A DNA stretch of 64,000 nucleotides from Sipunculus nudus (GCA_026874595.1 CM049320.1:47816714-47880713), one strand, 5' to 3'. Shown: positions 36,559-48,660, counted from the first letter of the stretch. A program made the numbers and translations. The notes: generated from the sequence alone by a model not told the origin.

Positions 36559-39500
36559 GTAAGGCCAGCTGTGACAAACTTACACAGTCTACAGGTAGAG
36601 TGGGAGGCTGAGGACCAGGTGGGCTGTGTGATGTAACAAACTCACACAGAGTCTACAGGTAGAGTGGGAGACTGAGGATAAAGTGGGCTGTGTGATGTAA
36701 CAAACTCACACAGAGTCTACAGGTAGAGTGGGAGACTGAGGATAAAGTGGGCTGTGTGATGTAACAAACTCACTTAGAGTCTACAGGTAGAGTGGGAGGC
36801 TGAGGAGAAGGTGGGCTGTGTGATGTAACAAACTCACTTAGAGTCTACAGGTAGATTGGGAGGCTTAGGAGAAAGTGGGCTGTGTGATGTGACAAACTCA
36901 CTTTGAGTATACAGGAAGAGTGGGAGACTGAGGACCAGGTGGCTTGTGTGATGTAACAAACTCACACAGAGTCTACAGTTAGAGTGGGAGGCTGAGGACC
37001 AGGTGGACTGTGTGATGTAACAAACTCACACAGAGACTACAGGTAGAGTGGGAGGCTGAGGAGAAAGTGGGCTGTGTGATGTAACAAACTCACATAGAGT
37101 CAACAGTTAGATTGGGAGGCTGAGGACCAGGTGGACTGTGTGATGTAACAAACTCACACAGAGACTACAGGTAGAGTGGGAGGCTGAGGAGAAAGTGGGC
37201 TGTGTGATGTAACAAACTCACATAGAGTCTACAGTTAGAGTGGGAGGCTGAGGACCAGGTGGACTGTGTGATGTAACAAACTCACACAGAGACTACAGGT
37301 AGAGTGGGAGGATTAGGAGAAGGTGGGCTGTGTGATGTAACAAACTCACTTAGAGTCTACAGGTAGAGTGGGAGGCTGAGGAGAAAGTGGGCTGTGTAAT
37401 GTAACAAACTCACTTAGAGTCTTCAGGTAGAGTGGGAGGCTGAGGACCAGGTGGGTTGTGTGATGTAACAACTCACACAGAGTCTACAGGTAGAGTGGGA
37501 GACTGAGGAGAAGGTGGACTGTGTGATGTAACAAACTCACACAGAGTCTACAGGTAGAGTGGGAGGCTGAGGACCAGGTGGGTTGTGTGATGTAACAAAC
37601 TCACATAGAGTCTACAGGTAGAGTGGGTGACTGAGGAAAAGGTGGGCTGTGTGATGTAACAAACTCACTTAGAGTTTACAGGTAGAGTGGGAGGCTTAGG
37701 AGAAGGTGGGTTGTGTGATGTAACAAACTCACACAGAGTCTACAGGTGGAGTGGGAGGCTGAGGAGAAGGTGGGCTGTATGATGTAGCAAACTCACTTAG
37801 AGTCGACAGGTAGAGTGGGAGGCTGAGGACCAGGTGGGTTGTGTGATGTAGCAAACTCACTTAGAGTCGACAGGTAGAGTGGGAGGCTGAGGAGAAGGTG
37901 GGCTGTATGATGTAGCAAACTCACTTAGAGTCGACAGGTAGAGTGGGAGGCTGAGGACCAGGTGGGTTGTGTGATGTAACAAACTCACACAGAGTCTACA
38001 GGTAGAGTGGGAGACTGAGGAGAAGGTGGGCTGTATGATGTAGCAAACTCACTTAGAGTCGACAGGTAGAGTGGGAGGCTGAGGAGAAGGTGGGCTGTAT
38101 GATGTAGCAAACTCACTTAGAGTCGACAGGTAGAGTGGGAGGCTGAGGAGAAGGTGGGCTGTATGATGTAGCAAACTCACTAAGAGTCGACAGGTAGAGT
38201 GGGAGACTGAGGAGAAGGTGGGCTGTATGATGTAGCAAACTCACTTAGAGTCGACAGGTAGAGTTGGAGGCTGAGGAGAAGGTGGGCTGTATGATGTAGC
38301 AAACTCACTAAGAGTCGACAGGTAGAGTGGGAGACTGAGGAGAAGGTGGGCTGTATGATGTAGCAAACTCACTTAGAGTCGACAGGTAGAGTGGGAGGCT
38401 GAGGACCAGGTGGGTTGTGTGATGTAACAAACTCACTTAGAGTCTACAGGTAGAGTGGGAGACTGAGGAGAAGGTGGGCTGTATGATGTAGCAAACTCAC
38501 TTAGAGTCGACAGGTAGAGTGGGAGGCTGAGGACCAGGTGGGTTGTGTGATGTAACAAACTCACTTAGAGTCTACAGGTAGAGTGGGAGACTGAGGAGAA
38601 GGTGGGCTGTATGATGTAGCAAACTCACTTAGAGAAGACAGGTAGAGTGGGAGGCTGAGGACCAGGTGGGTTATGTGATGTAACAAACTCACAGAGTCTA
38701 CAGGTAGAGTGGGAGGCTTAGGAGAAGGTGGGCTGTATGATGTAGCAAACTCACTTAGAGTTGACAGGTAGAGTGGGAGGCTGAGGACCAGGTGGGTTGT
38801 GTGATGTAACAAACTCACACAGAGTCTACAGGTAGAGTGGGAGGCTGAGGAGAAGGTGGGCTTTGTGATGTAACAAACTCACACAGAGTCGACAGGTAGA
38901 GTGGGAGGCTGAGGAGAAGGTGGGCTGTGTGATGTAACAAACTCACTTAGAGTCTACAGGTAGAGTGGGAGGCTGAGGACCAGGTGGACTGTGTGATGTA
39001 ACAAACTCACACAGAGTCAACAGGTAGAGTGGGAGGCTGAGGAGAAGGTGGGCTGTCTGATGTAACAAACTCACACAGAGTCGACAGGTAGAGCGGGAGG
39101 CTGAGGAGAAGGTGGACAGTGTGATGTAACAAACTCACACAGAGTTGACAGTTAGAGTGGGAGGCTGAGGAGAGGGTGGGCATTTGTGATGTAATAAACT
39201 CACACAGAGTCGACAGGTAGAGTGGGAGGCTGAGGAGAAGGTGGGCTGTGTGATGTAACAAACTCACTTAGAGTCTACAGGTAGAGTGGGAGGCTGAGGA
39301 CCAGGTGGGTTGTGTGATGTAACAAACTCACACAGAGTCTACAGGTAGAGTTGGATACTGAGGAGAAGGTGGGCTGTGTGATGTAACAAACTCACATAGA
39401 GTTTACAGGTAGAGTGGGAGGCTTAGGAGAAGGTGGGTTGTGTGATGTAACAAACTCACACAGAGTCGACAGGTAGAGTGGGAGGCTGAGGAGAATTTGG

Positions 39501-39813
39501 GCTGTGTGATGTAACAATCTGTAACAGAGTCTACAGGTAGAGCAGGAGGCTGAGGAGAAGGTGAGTTGTGTGATGTAACAAACTCCCTTAGAGTCTACAG
39601 GTAGAGTGGGAGGCTGAGGACCAGGTGGACTGTGTGATGTAACAAACTCACACCGAGTCTACAGGTAGAGTGGGAGGCTGAGGAGAAGGTGGGCTGTGTG
39701 ATGTAACAAACTCACACAGAGTCTACAGGTAGAGTGGGAGGCTGAGGAGAAGGTGGGCTGTGATGACATCAGTGAGTTAAGGCCACTGTAACAAACTCAT
39801 ACAGAGTCTACAG
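36559..39813. repeat. 64-bp minisatellite in intron 7 grown from the end of exon 7, about 51 units
   Basis: The seed is exon 7 itself: atagagtgggaggctgagga (36511) through the donor to ctacag at 36594, 84 bp. The following units begin gtagagtgggaggctgagga and are 64 bp because about 20 bases around the donor have been lost. The last unit (39729-39813) is again the long form, with codons VEWEAEEKVGCDDISE, then ttaagg where exon 7 has gtaagg. The array ends ctacag then gtaagt. Antisense frames of ~85 codons in it are by-products. Confidence 0.95.
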
Positions 39814-39816
39814 GTA

Positions 39817-40598
39817 AGTCAGGTATCATCTAAATCATACACAATCTAACAATGTGCAGTAACCCTGTCATTTGTCCATGATTTCATTCCATTACATTAA
39901 TCAGTCCTATAGCAGATATAATGATGTTCATTGATAACAATATGTAGGACTTTAGTCATAGTCTTTGCTGTACCACAGATTTTTTTATAATGTTTGTTTA
40001 TTTGTCCGTTCTTTAAACTTTTACGAATTTTTAAGAATAAAATATTTAAAATAGTAGAATTTTTTAAAATTTATAGATATACTCAATTAATGGAAAAAAT
40101 CACGAGCTGAGCCAAATAAAAAAATTCTGCCATTTTGTTTTTATCTCAGTTATTTTAGGGTTTTTTTTTATGGAGGTTCAAACCATATAATTAACTAAAC
40201 TAAAGAAATATTGTCTTGAAACAGAACCCATCATTACCAATAAAATGCCACACAAATGTTATGGTACTACCATCTACACCAAGCAGATCTTGATAGAGTT
40301 TAATTTTCTGCTTTTAAACAAAGACAGGAAACTTATTTCTACACATGCTTCTACATTACTCATTGATTCTCCTCTTAAATTATTCTCTAATAAGGACTGA
40401 TTTTATTGCCCTCTCTGTGACACGCTTTTAAATGTAGACATGCACTAAGAGAAACAAAATGATATAAAAACTGCATGTATTCCCCAGTTGCTGTAAGTGC
40501 ATGTTAATCCTTAATAAACATCGCTTAACATTGAATATTATGTTAACATACAACTTGTGGTGACACAATCATCATTAACAGTCTATATTTCTGTACAG
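39817..40598. other. 3' part of intron 7, nothing recognised
   Basis: AT-rich intronic sequence leading to the exon 8 acceptor. Confidence 0.5.
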
Positions 40599-40694
40599 GA
40601 ATATGTGATGAATATGGGCAATAGATACCACTTTGCGGTGACAGGAAGAAGCTTTGCTGTTCTTCATCAGTACTTCAAAGACCTCATGCCAAAG
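40599..40694 (+). CDS. ATP13A2: ATP13A2-like exon 8: EYVMNMGNRYHFAVTGRSFAVL
   Basis: Thirty-two codons lie between acceptor tttctgtacag and donor gtaatc, phase 0 at both ends. The exon reads EYVMNMGNRYHFAVTGRSFA and VLHQYFKDLMPK. YHFAVTG.SF.V...HF..L.PK is the conserved P-domain region of ATP13A proteins. The donor gtaatcac is the first of about 90 near-identical 22-bp units in the next intron. Confidence 0.92.
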
Positions 40695-42702
40695 GTAATC
40701 ACTTGGAGTCCTTCAGGTAATCACTGGGAGTCTGTCAGGTAATCACCCACAGTCCTTCAGGTAATCACCTGCAGTTCTTCAGGTAATCACCCTCAATCCT
40801 TCAGGTAATCACTCACAGTCCTTCAGGTAATCATCTACAGTCCTTCAAGTAATCACCCACAGTCTTTCAGGTAATCACCCGCAGTCCTTCAGGTAAACAC
40901 CCGCAGTCCTTCAGGTAATCACCCTCAGTCCTTCAGGTAATCACTCACAGTCCTTCAAGCAATCACCAACAGTCCTTCAGGTAATCACCCACAGTCCTTC
41001 AAGTAATCACCCACAGTCTTTCAGGTAATCACCCGCAGTCCTTCAGGTAAACACCCGCAGTCCTTCAGGTAATCACCCGCAGTCCTTCAGGTAATCACTC
41101 ACAGTCCTTCAAGTAATCACCCACAGTCCTTCAGGTAATCACCCACAGTCCTTCAAGTAAGCACTCACAGTCCCTCAGGTAAACACCCACAGTCCTTCAG
41201 GTAATCACTCACAGTCCCTCAAGTAATCACCCACAGTCCTTCAGGTAAACACCCACAGTCCTTCAGGTAATCACCCACAGTCCCTCAAGTAAACACCCAC
41301 AGACCTTCAGGTAATCACCCACAGTCCTTCAGGTAATCACTCACAGTCCCTCAAGTAAGCACTCACAGTCCCTCAGGTAAACACCCACAGTCCTTCAGGT
41401 AATCACCCACAGTCCCTCAAGTAAACACCCACAGACCTTCAGGTAATCACCCACAGTCCTTCAGGTAATCACTCACAGTCCCTCAAGTAAGCACTCACAG
41501 TCCCTCAGGTAAACACCCACAGTCCTTCAGGTAATCACCCACAGTCCCTCAAGTAAACACCCACAGTCCTTCAGGTAATCACCCACAGTCCTTCAGGTAA
41601 TCACCCACAGTCCTTCAGGTAATCACCCACAGTCCTTCAAGTAAGCACTCACAGTCCTTCAAGTAAGCACTCACAGTCCCTCAGGTAAACACCCACAGTC
41701 CTTCAAGTAAGCACTCACAGTCCCTCAGGTAAACACCCACAGTCCTTCAGGTAATCACCCACAGTCCTTCAAGTAAGCACTCACAGTCCCTCAGGTAAAC
41801 ACCCACAGTCCTTCAAGTAAGCACTCACAGTCCCTCAGGTAAACACCCACAGTCCTTCAGGTAATCACCCACAGTCCTTCAAGTAAGCACTCACAGTCCC
41901 TCAGGTAAACACCCACAGTCCTTCAGGTAATCACCCACAGTCCTTCAAGTAAGCACTCACAGTCCCTCAGGTAAACACCCACAGACCTTCAGGTAATCAC
42001 CCACAGTCCTTCAAGTAAGCACTCACAGTCCCTCAGGTAAACACCCACAGTCCTTCAGGTAATCACCCACAGTCCTTCAGGTAATCACCCGCAGTCCCTC
42101 AGGTAATCACCTGCAGTCGTTCAGGTAATCACCAGCAGTCCTTCAGGGAATCACCAGCAGTCCTTCAGGTAATCACCCACAGTCCTTCAGGTAATCACCC
42201 ACAGTCCTTCAGGTAATCACCCGCAGTCCCTCAGGTAATCACCTGCAGTCGTTCAGGTAATCACCAGCAGTCCTTCAGGGAATCACCAGCAGTCCTTCAG
42301 GTAATCACCCACAGTCCTTCAGGTAATCACCCGCAGTCTTTCAGGTTATCACCCGCAGTCCTTCAGGTAATCACCCACAGTCCTTTAAGTAATCACCCAC
42401 AGTCCTTCAGGTAATCACCCACAGTCCTTCAGGTAATCACCTGCAGTCCTTCAGGTAATCACCCGCAGTCCCTCAGATAATCACCTGCAGTCTTTCAGGT
42501 AATCACCAGCAGTCCTTCAGGGAATCACCCGCAGTCCTTCAGGTAATCACCCACAGTCCTTCAGGTAATCACCCGTAGTCCCTCAGGTAATCACCTGCAG
42601 TTGTTCAGGTAATCACCAGCAGTCCTTCAGGGAATCACCAGCAGTCCTTCAGGTAATCACCCGCAGTCCCTCAGGTAATCACCCACAATCACCAAAAGTG
42701 AC
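40695..42702. repeat. 22-bp minisatellite in intron 8 beginning at the exon 8 donor, about 90 units
   Basis: The unit is gtaatcacccacagtccttc plus ag, and the first unit (gtaatcacttggagtccttc) is the intron start itself. Nearly every junction reads ttcag/gtaatc or ctcag/gtaaac, that is, a 3' splice-site-like end abutting a 5' splice-site-like start. Higher-order blocks (66-130 bp) alternate between gtaatcaccc, gtaagcactc and gtaaacaccc units. Confidence 0.96.
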
Positions 42703-43671
42703 CAGGTTAAAACTAAGCCTGAAGACTAAATCCTGGTCAAATCTCATTTATATCCACAAGCAGGTTTTCCCTCTAACAGAAGTTAAATGCAAACATTATA
42801 TCACTGAATGTATAAAAAAAATACCAGAGATTACTCACAAGTAAATGACTGGACTACATGCATTCAAAGATGAAGGCTGGCAGACACTTGACATGGGGGC
42901 CAGAAGATAGGCTATTTGATGTGGGGGTATGATTATGTATGAGAAATGTAAATAACTAACTAAATTGTACATTCTGTAGAGATGTAATAGTGTTCTAAAT
43001 TATATATTATTTATAAATTATATATTATATATTTTGATTATCTGAGTACTTTTTAATAACAGTTCACTTAGATTTTGAGGCCATCTGGCCCACTCAAAGT
43101 TTATCAGTGAACAGTTGAACAGTAATACTGCGTCTGTCCAACAGATGTCATCACAAGTCTTCCACTTGAAAAATCTCATCCCTTTTGTTCTCGTAATGAA
43201 GGCTGTTATTGTCCAGTGTTAACATTTAAAAGTGACTTTATGTATCAAAATAACTATTACATTTTATATGAATATTTAGACTAGACATTATGCAATAATT
43301 TTTGTGACCATGAAGAGTATTCCCCTAGTGATGTGCTTTAACTCCTGTTTATGCCCGGTGTCCTGGCGAGTGATCCTCATCCTGTTTATGCCCGGTGTCC
43401 TGGTGAGTGATCCTCTCAGGTAAACCATCTCTTTTTATCAGGATGGTGAGTTAAAAAAAGTTCAAGATTTTCGCATTTAAAGTTCTTTTAATGGCTGCTG
43501 TGGTAAAAAGGGGATCCATGATACTGATGATTTCAAAGGCTTGTGATTCCATGGCCAGTACATTAATGTCAAATTATAACATTCTTGGCTTGGATGTTTA
43601 TCTTTATTTATAAAATATATGCCGTCAAGTTCATGTTAGATAAGTTTATGTAGAGTGTATGTGTATTCCAG
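42703..43671. other. 3' part of intron 8 with a 37-bp direct duplication
   Basis: Unremarkable AT-rich intron except for 43344-43417, where cctgtttatgcccggtgtcc, tgg, gagtgatcctc appears twice with spacing 37. No ATP13A exon is expected here. Confidence 0.5.
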
Positions 43672-43751
43672 ATTTGTGTGCGGGGCACAGTTTTTGCTCG
43701 TATGGGTCCAGACCAAAAGAGCCTGTTGGTGGAGTATCTGCAGGGCCTTGG
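43672..43751 (+). CDS. ATP13A2: ATP13A2-like exon 9: ICVRGTVFARMGPDQKSLLVEYLQ
   Basis: The acceptor is gtgtattccag and the donor gtaaac. The exon reads ICVRGTVFARMGPDQKSLLV, then EYLQGLG, ending in phase 2. GTVFARM.P.QK..LVE.LQ directly precedes the GDGAND motif in P5B ATPases. The usual Ala after ARM is Gly here. Confidence 0.93.
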
Positions 43752-44035
43752 GTAAACAACTCTTTTATTTAAATTATGTGCATGCAGAGTATACAGGTAT
43801 CAGCTTGTTTATAGTTGATATATACAGTGTGTAGGGTAAACAACTTGTTTACAAAAAATAAAACAACTTGTTTTGTTATTATATATATGAAGGGAATATG
43901 GTAAATGACTTTATTCAAAACATATACAGAGTCTAGCATAAACAACTTTTTGATATGTAATATATGTAGAGTATAGGGTATTTGTAAGATTTATATGATA
44001 CAGGAATATTGAGTTGACAAGAACATATTTTGATA

Positions 44036-44884
44036 GGTGCTGCCTGGGAATGTGACCTTGACATATCTTACAGGCACTGTGTGGATTGTATCCTTGACAT
44101 ATCTTACAGGTACTGTGTGAGAATGTGACCTTGACATATTTACAGGTACTGTGTTGGAATGTGACCTTGACATATCTTACAGGTACTGTGTGAGAATGTG
44201 ACCTTGACATATTTACAGGTACTGTGTGGGAATGTGACCTTGACATATCTTACAGGTACTGTGTGAGAATGTGACCTTGACATATTTACAGGTACTGTGT
44301 TGGAATGTGCCCTTGACATATTTTACAGATACTGAGTGGGAATGTGACCTTGACATATCTTACAGGTACTGTGTGGGAATGTGACCTTGACATATTTTAC
44401 AGATACTGTGTGGGAATGTGACCTTGACATATCTTACAGGTACTGTGTGAGAATGTGACCTTGACATATTTTACAGATACTGTGGGGGGGAAGTGACCAT
44501 GACATATTTTACAGGTACTGTTTGGGAATGAGACCGTGACATATTTTACAGGTACTGTGTGGGAATGTGACCTTGACATATTTTACAGGTAGTGTGTGGG
44601 AATGTGACCATGACATATTTTACAGGTACTGTGTGGGAATGTGACCTTGACATATTTTATAGATACTGTATGGGAATGTGACCTTGACATATCTTACAGG
44701 TTCTGTGTGGGAATGTGACCTTGACATATTTTACAGGTACTGTGTGGGAATGTGACCTTGACATATTTTACAGATACTGGGTGGGAATGTGACCTTGACA
44801 TATTTTACAGATACTGTGTGGGAATGTGACCTTGACATATTTTACAGATACTGTTTGGGAATGTGGCCTTGACATATTTTACAG
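44036..44884. repeat. 37-bp minisatellite before exon 10 copying its acceptor and first bases, about 23 units
   Basis: The unit is gtactgtgtgggaatgtgac plus cttgacatattttacag. Its first 18 bases equal the first 18 bases of exon 10, and its last part is the acceptor tract of exon 10. So every unit is a small copy of the junction. Exon 10 differs by continuing tgtggagatgg after gggaatg. Confidence 0.96.
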
Positions 44885-45037
44885 GTACTGTGTGGGAATG
44901 TGTGGAGATGGAGCTAATGACTGTGGTGCACTCAAGACAGCACACGTAGGAATCTCACTGTCAGAGGCCGAGGCATCCGTAGCCTCCCCATTCACTTCAA
45001 AACACCAGAACATAAGCTGTGTGCCTACAGTTATCAG
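44885..45037 (+). CDS. ATP13A2: ATP13A2-like exon 10: P-domain hinge [10 protein letters not shown] and [13 protein letters not shown]
   Basis: The acceptor is atattttacag and the donor gtgagt. The exon completes Gly and reads [38 protein letters not shown], then [12 protein letters not shown], ending two bases into Arg. GDGANDC binds Mg2+ and is near-invariant in P5B ATPases. Both edges of this exon have been copied into tandem arrays: its acceptor with the first bases upstream, and its last ~37 bases with the donor downstream. Confidence 0.95.
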
Positions 45038-45660
45038 GTGAGTAAACACCAGCACATTAGGCTGTGTGCCTACAGTTATCAGGTGAGTAAACACCAGCAC
45101 ATAAGGCTGTGTGCCTACAGTTATCAGGTGAGTAAACACCAGCACATAAGGCTGTGTGCCTACAGTTATCAGGTGAGTAAACACCAGCACATAAGGCTGT
45201 GTGCCTACAGTTATCAGGTGAGTAAACACCAGCACATAAGGCTGTGTGCCTACAGTTATCAGGTGAGTAAACGCCAGCACATAAGGCTGTGTGCCTACAG
45301 TTATCAGGTGAGTAAACACCAGCACTTATGGCTGTGTGCCTTCAGTTATCAGGTGAGTAAACACCAGCACATAAGGCTGTGTGCCTACAGTTATCAGGTG
45401 AGTAAACACCAGCACATAAGGCTGTGTGCCTTCAGTTATCAGGTGGACAAACACCAGCACATAAGGCTGTGTGCTTTCAGTTATCAGGTGGACAAACACC
45501 AGCACATAAGGCTGTGTGCCTTCAGTTATCAGGTGGACAAACACCAGCACATAAGGCTGTCTTCCCACAGTTATCAGGTGAGTAAACACCAGCATATAGG
45601 CTCTGTGTCCACAGTAATCAGATGGATAAACAACAACCCTTAGGTTGTGTGGTTACAGTT
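45038..45660. repeat. 45-bp minisatellite after exon 10 copying its end and donor, about 13 units
   Basis: Unit: gtgagtaaacaccagcacat, aaggctgtgtgcctacagtt, atcag. It corresponds to the last ~37 bases of exon 10 plus the donor gtgagta, with one inserted G. Later units have gtggac in place of gtgagt. The forward 201-codon and reverse ~148/89-codon open frames arise because 45 is divisible by three. Confidence 0.96.
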
Positions 45661-45838
45661 AGCATGTAAGTAAGGACTGGTATGTAGGCCTGGTGCCTTC
45701 ACAGTTAGATCTACAAGTCAGTTTGTATGATAATGAATCAAAGAGTTTTAATAGATTAGGTTGTGTACTTGAAGTGTAATCTGAAGTAATATCGTTTGTG
45801 TCATCTTTGACCCACAGATGTTGTACTTTCCATTTCAG

Positions 45839-45935
45839 AGAGGGCCGGGCAGCGCTGGTGACATCATTTGGTGTGTTTAAGTACATGGCCTTGTACAGCA
45901 TGGTCCAGTTTGTGTCTGTCCTCATCTTGTACTCA
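45839..45935 (+). CDS. ATP13A2: ATP13A2-like exon 11: membrane helix M5 ([20 protein letters not shown])
   Basis: The acceptor is tccatttcag and the donor gtaggt. The exon completes Arg and reads [50 protein letters not shown] is the canonical start of M5 in ATP13A proteins, and this helix carries transport-site residues. Phase 2 to phase 0, 97 bp, no irregularity seen. Confidence 0.94.
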
Positions 45936-46850
45936 GTAGGTGCAAGTCTTACCTTCACATCAACCATAAAGTATGAAGTATAAGCTGGAAAGTTTGTTCC
46001 CAAATTGCATGCTCTAAGATCAAGTCCGACTTATGCATGGGTCCAAGAATTTTTCGTGATCTGCCAGTGAACACAGGCAAATTGGTCTGACAAAGTGCCT
46101 GGTAACAGAGGTGACTGACAGTTGCTCTAGCGTCAGTTGATGTATTGTTAATATATGCACACAATAAATTAAAACACTAAAGAATTTACGTGCCATTCTT
46201 GATCATGTTAAGACATTTTGTGATAAGCTCAAGCTACAAATGGAACGTGTTAGATTTTCAGAGAACCGCTTCCATATTCTGATGTTCTTATCCCTGACTA
46301 GCACTGAGAATTTTGCCCAACAAGTCTTCCATGCACACGGGAAAGCAGATCAGACTGAACAAGCATTCCTTACAAAATTGTGGTGCTGATCTTTTGGTTG
46401 CTTCACTTTATCCTTCTGTTACAATAATTAAAACAACATGGTTTTCCAATATCATTTAAACCTTACAAATAGGAGATTTTTAAAGACCAACACAATAGAT
46501 ATTTCATGCGATATGTAGTGAAAAAAAATTACAAGAGCACAGTAAAGGTTAACCTGGGTAATATGGAACATACCTGGCAGGTGGTGACACTAGTTGCAAC
46601 AAGTTACAGTGATGTCAACAGAAACCAGACGTTACCAGTCAGTATTGACGCCATGAAAAGTGCAAATCACATGATTTTATAGGAAAACATGATACTATCA
46701 GTGCATGTTTCAACCCATGGTAACCCGTTGAGGGTCCTTGAAGATTCTCTTTGACTGACCTAATTCTAATGTCTTGGTTGGCAAGATGCTTGTCTCATCC
46801 TGATACACTTTATTCGGATTGTATCATAGTATATGATATATATATATTAC
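45936..46850. other. First part of intron 11, nothing recognised
   Basis: AT-rich intronic sequence with no array, terminal repeat or coding block. Confidence 0.5.
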
Positions 46851-47870
46851 AAACTTTACAAGTTATTCGCATAAATATAAAAATCAGTACCTTAAATTTT
46901 GCCCAAATTGGCCAAGGCAAATTTTTTCCCTGTAAGCACTGTTGTTTTAATTTTCATATAATGCACACATAAGGATTTCAGCTTCTAAATTCTGAAATTT
47001 GAAAGGAATTGACCAAAAACTGTAGATTTTATTAAAGTGTTTATGAGACCATGTCACACCTAGGCTATACTGAAACCCCTCTATATGTCCTCTTGTTGAC
47101 CTTTCAGGCCAATTATGCATGCTTGAAGTGAGGCATAATCTGCAGCCAGCCAGCTCTTGGGTGACTTTAGCTGTATCTTATTGTCCAACCCCCTTCCTGT
47201 AGTAGTTGTTTTGGTCATAACAAAAAACAACAACTTTTTTTTAATTTATAGGTTTATAATAACAACTTTAAGAAAAATTTATGGAAAAGAAAGTTACAGG
47301 TAACAGAGTAACAGGTAATTACCTCGCAGTTACTGATGTTTTATGGATCTTCCAAGGATGCCAAAAATGTATTCCAAATGACACCATGCAGTCACCATTG
47401 GTTATTATCATTTCAGTCATAAAAATTAAAAATAAATAATTAAATAAAATTTTTTACTGTTAGGGATTATATGAAGCAAATTAATGATAGACAAGGATGC
47501 AGTTGATTATTTCAAATTATTCTTAATTTCCAGGTTTTTTTATTTGAAATATGTCCAAATTTTAAAATATTACTCAGACAAATGCTCATTAAAGATGTCA
47601 ATTTGATTTACTTATGACATCTAGACTCATAGCTGTATAAGCTGTAACATTATACTGGAGGTAAATAATCAAAATTAATAGTACTTGATTCCTTTCTTTC
47701 ACTTAATAAAATCCAGTTTGCTCCTTGTATAATATATTGGATGTTTTGATCCTTGGTTTAATTTTTTAACACGTATTAGTTTCATAGCTGAGATAACTTT
47801 TCTTTTATTTCTGAAACATGTTTTTAAGAAAATAAAAATATTCAAATATGATATAAAAATCAGATTTTAG
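46851..47870 (+). mobile_element. Internal fragment of an AT-rich AGCTCAG/CCTTG-type element
   Basis: The sequence from acaagttattcgcataaata to about 47860 parallels 6190-7200 (aaattttgcccaaattggcc, gcacacataaggatttcagc, gacaaggatgcagttgatta). Neither terminus is present. Confidence 0.65.
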
Positions 47871-48660
47871 ACAAGTTCTCAATATGATGTCTATGATGTT
47901 AATAATTGTCATAAATTACTGTAGCAGACAGTGATGTGACAGTATTCATAGGTGAATATAATAGTTTAATCTTTAAACTTTCCAGGCAAATTGTCCAATA
48001 TTTCAGAGAAATGATCCCTGGAACAATCTCTCTCAAGTTTGTTCGAATGGTTCCATTTCAGAGATTTTTGGCTGAGATACAGGAGGTTGAACTTAGTCAT
48101 CTGTCCAAAAAAGCACACTAAAATTTAAATCTCAGAAACGACTAGAGCTATAATCACCAAATTTTATACCAATGTTTGTCACATATGTCATATCTGAAAT
48201 TGAGGTATTGGTGGCACCACCTACATTGATGTGTTTTTTACAATCGAAAATGTAATTTTAAACTCTTCTAGCTTATACACTGATTTATGATGAAACTGTT
48301 AAGCTGATTGGTTTAAACTTTACAAGAATTATTCTATGGTAGGGTTCTGCAAGTTTTATAAGAATAGATTGGGTAAATACAGCTTTAAAAAAGCATTGTA
48401 GCCAATTGAAAAAGGCTTTCTGTGTTTGAAAACAGATTTGACAACATGCTGAGTTTCAGCAGCCAAGTCAAGAGGTCACTCAGTACAAACAGGTGGGGTC
48501 TAGACATCACCATGGCAACTGACCTGGCTCTGGCGGGTGTCTAGACAATGTGTCTAGACATCTAGATACAGCGTCTAGACGTCTAGACACAATGTCTAGA
48601 TGCAGAATTTCCAGATTATTGAAACTATATCTTTCAACTGTTTGAAAAAACTTGGTTTGC
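47871..48660. mobile_element. Fragment of palindrome-rich repeat; tctagac cluster at 48487-48596
   Basis: 47980-48300 parallels 24700-25500. Near 48540-48600, gtctagac or its variants occurs at least six times within 60 bases. No coding signal. Confidence 0.5.

Noticed and set aside
39729-39776. Alternative last part of exon 7 (VEWEAEEKVGCDDISE)
   Set aside because: Its donor position reads ttaagg, and the nearby gtgagt would leave a phase that does not fit exon 8. Best explained as the terminal array unit.
45038-45643. Forward 201-codon frame of 15-residue repeats after exon 10
   Set aside because: It lies in intron 10, begins at the donor, is shifted relative to the exon frame and follows from the 45-bp period. 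The gene frame stops immediately after 45037.
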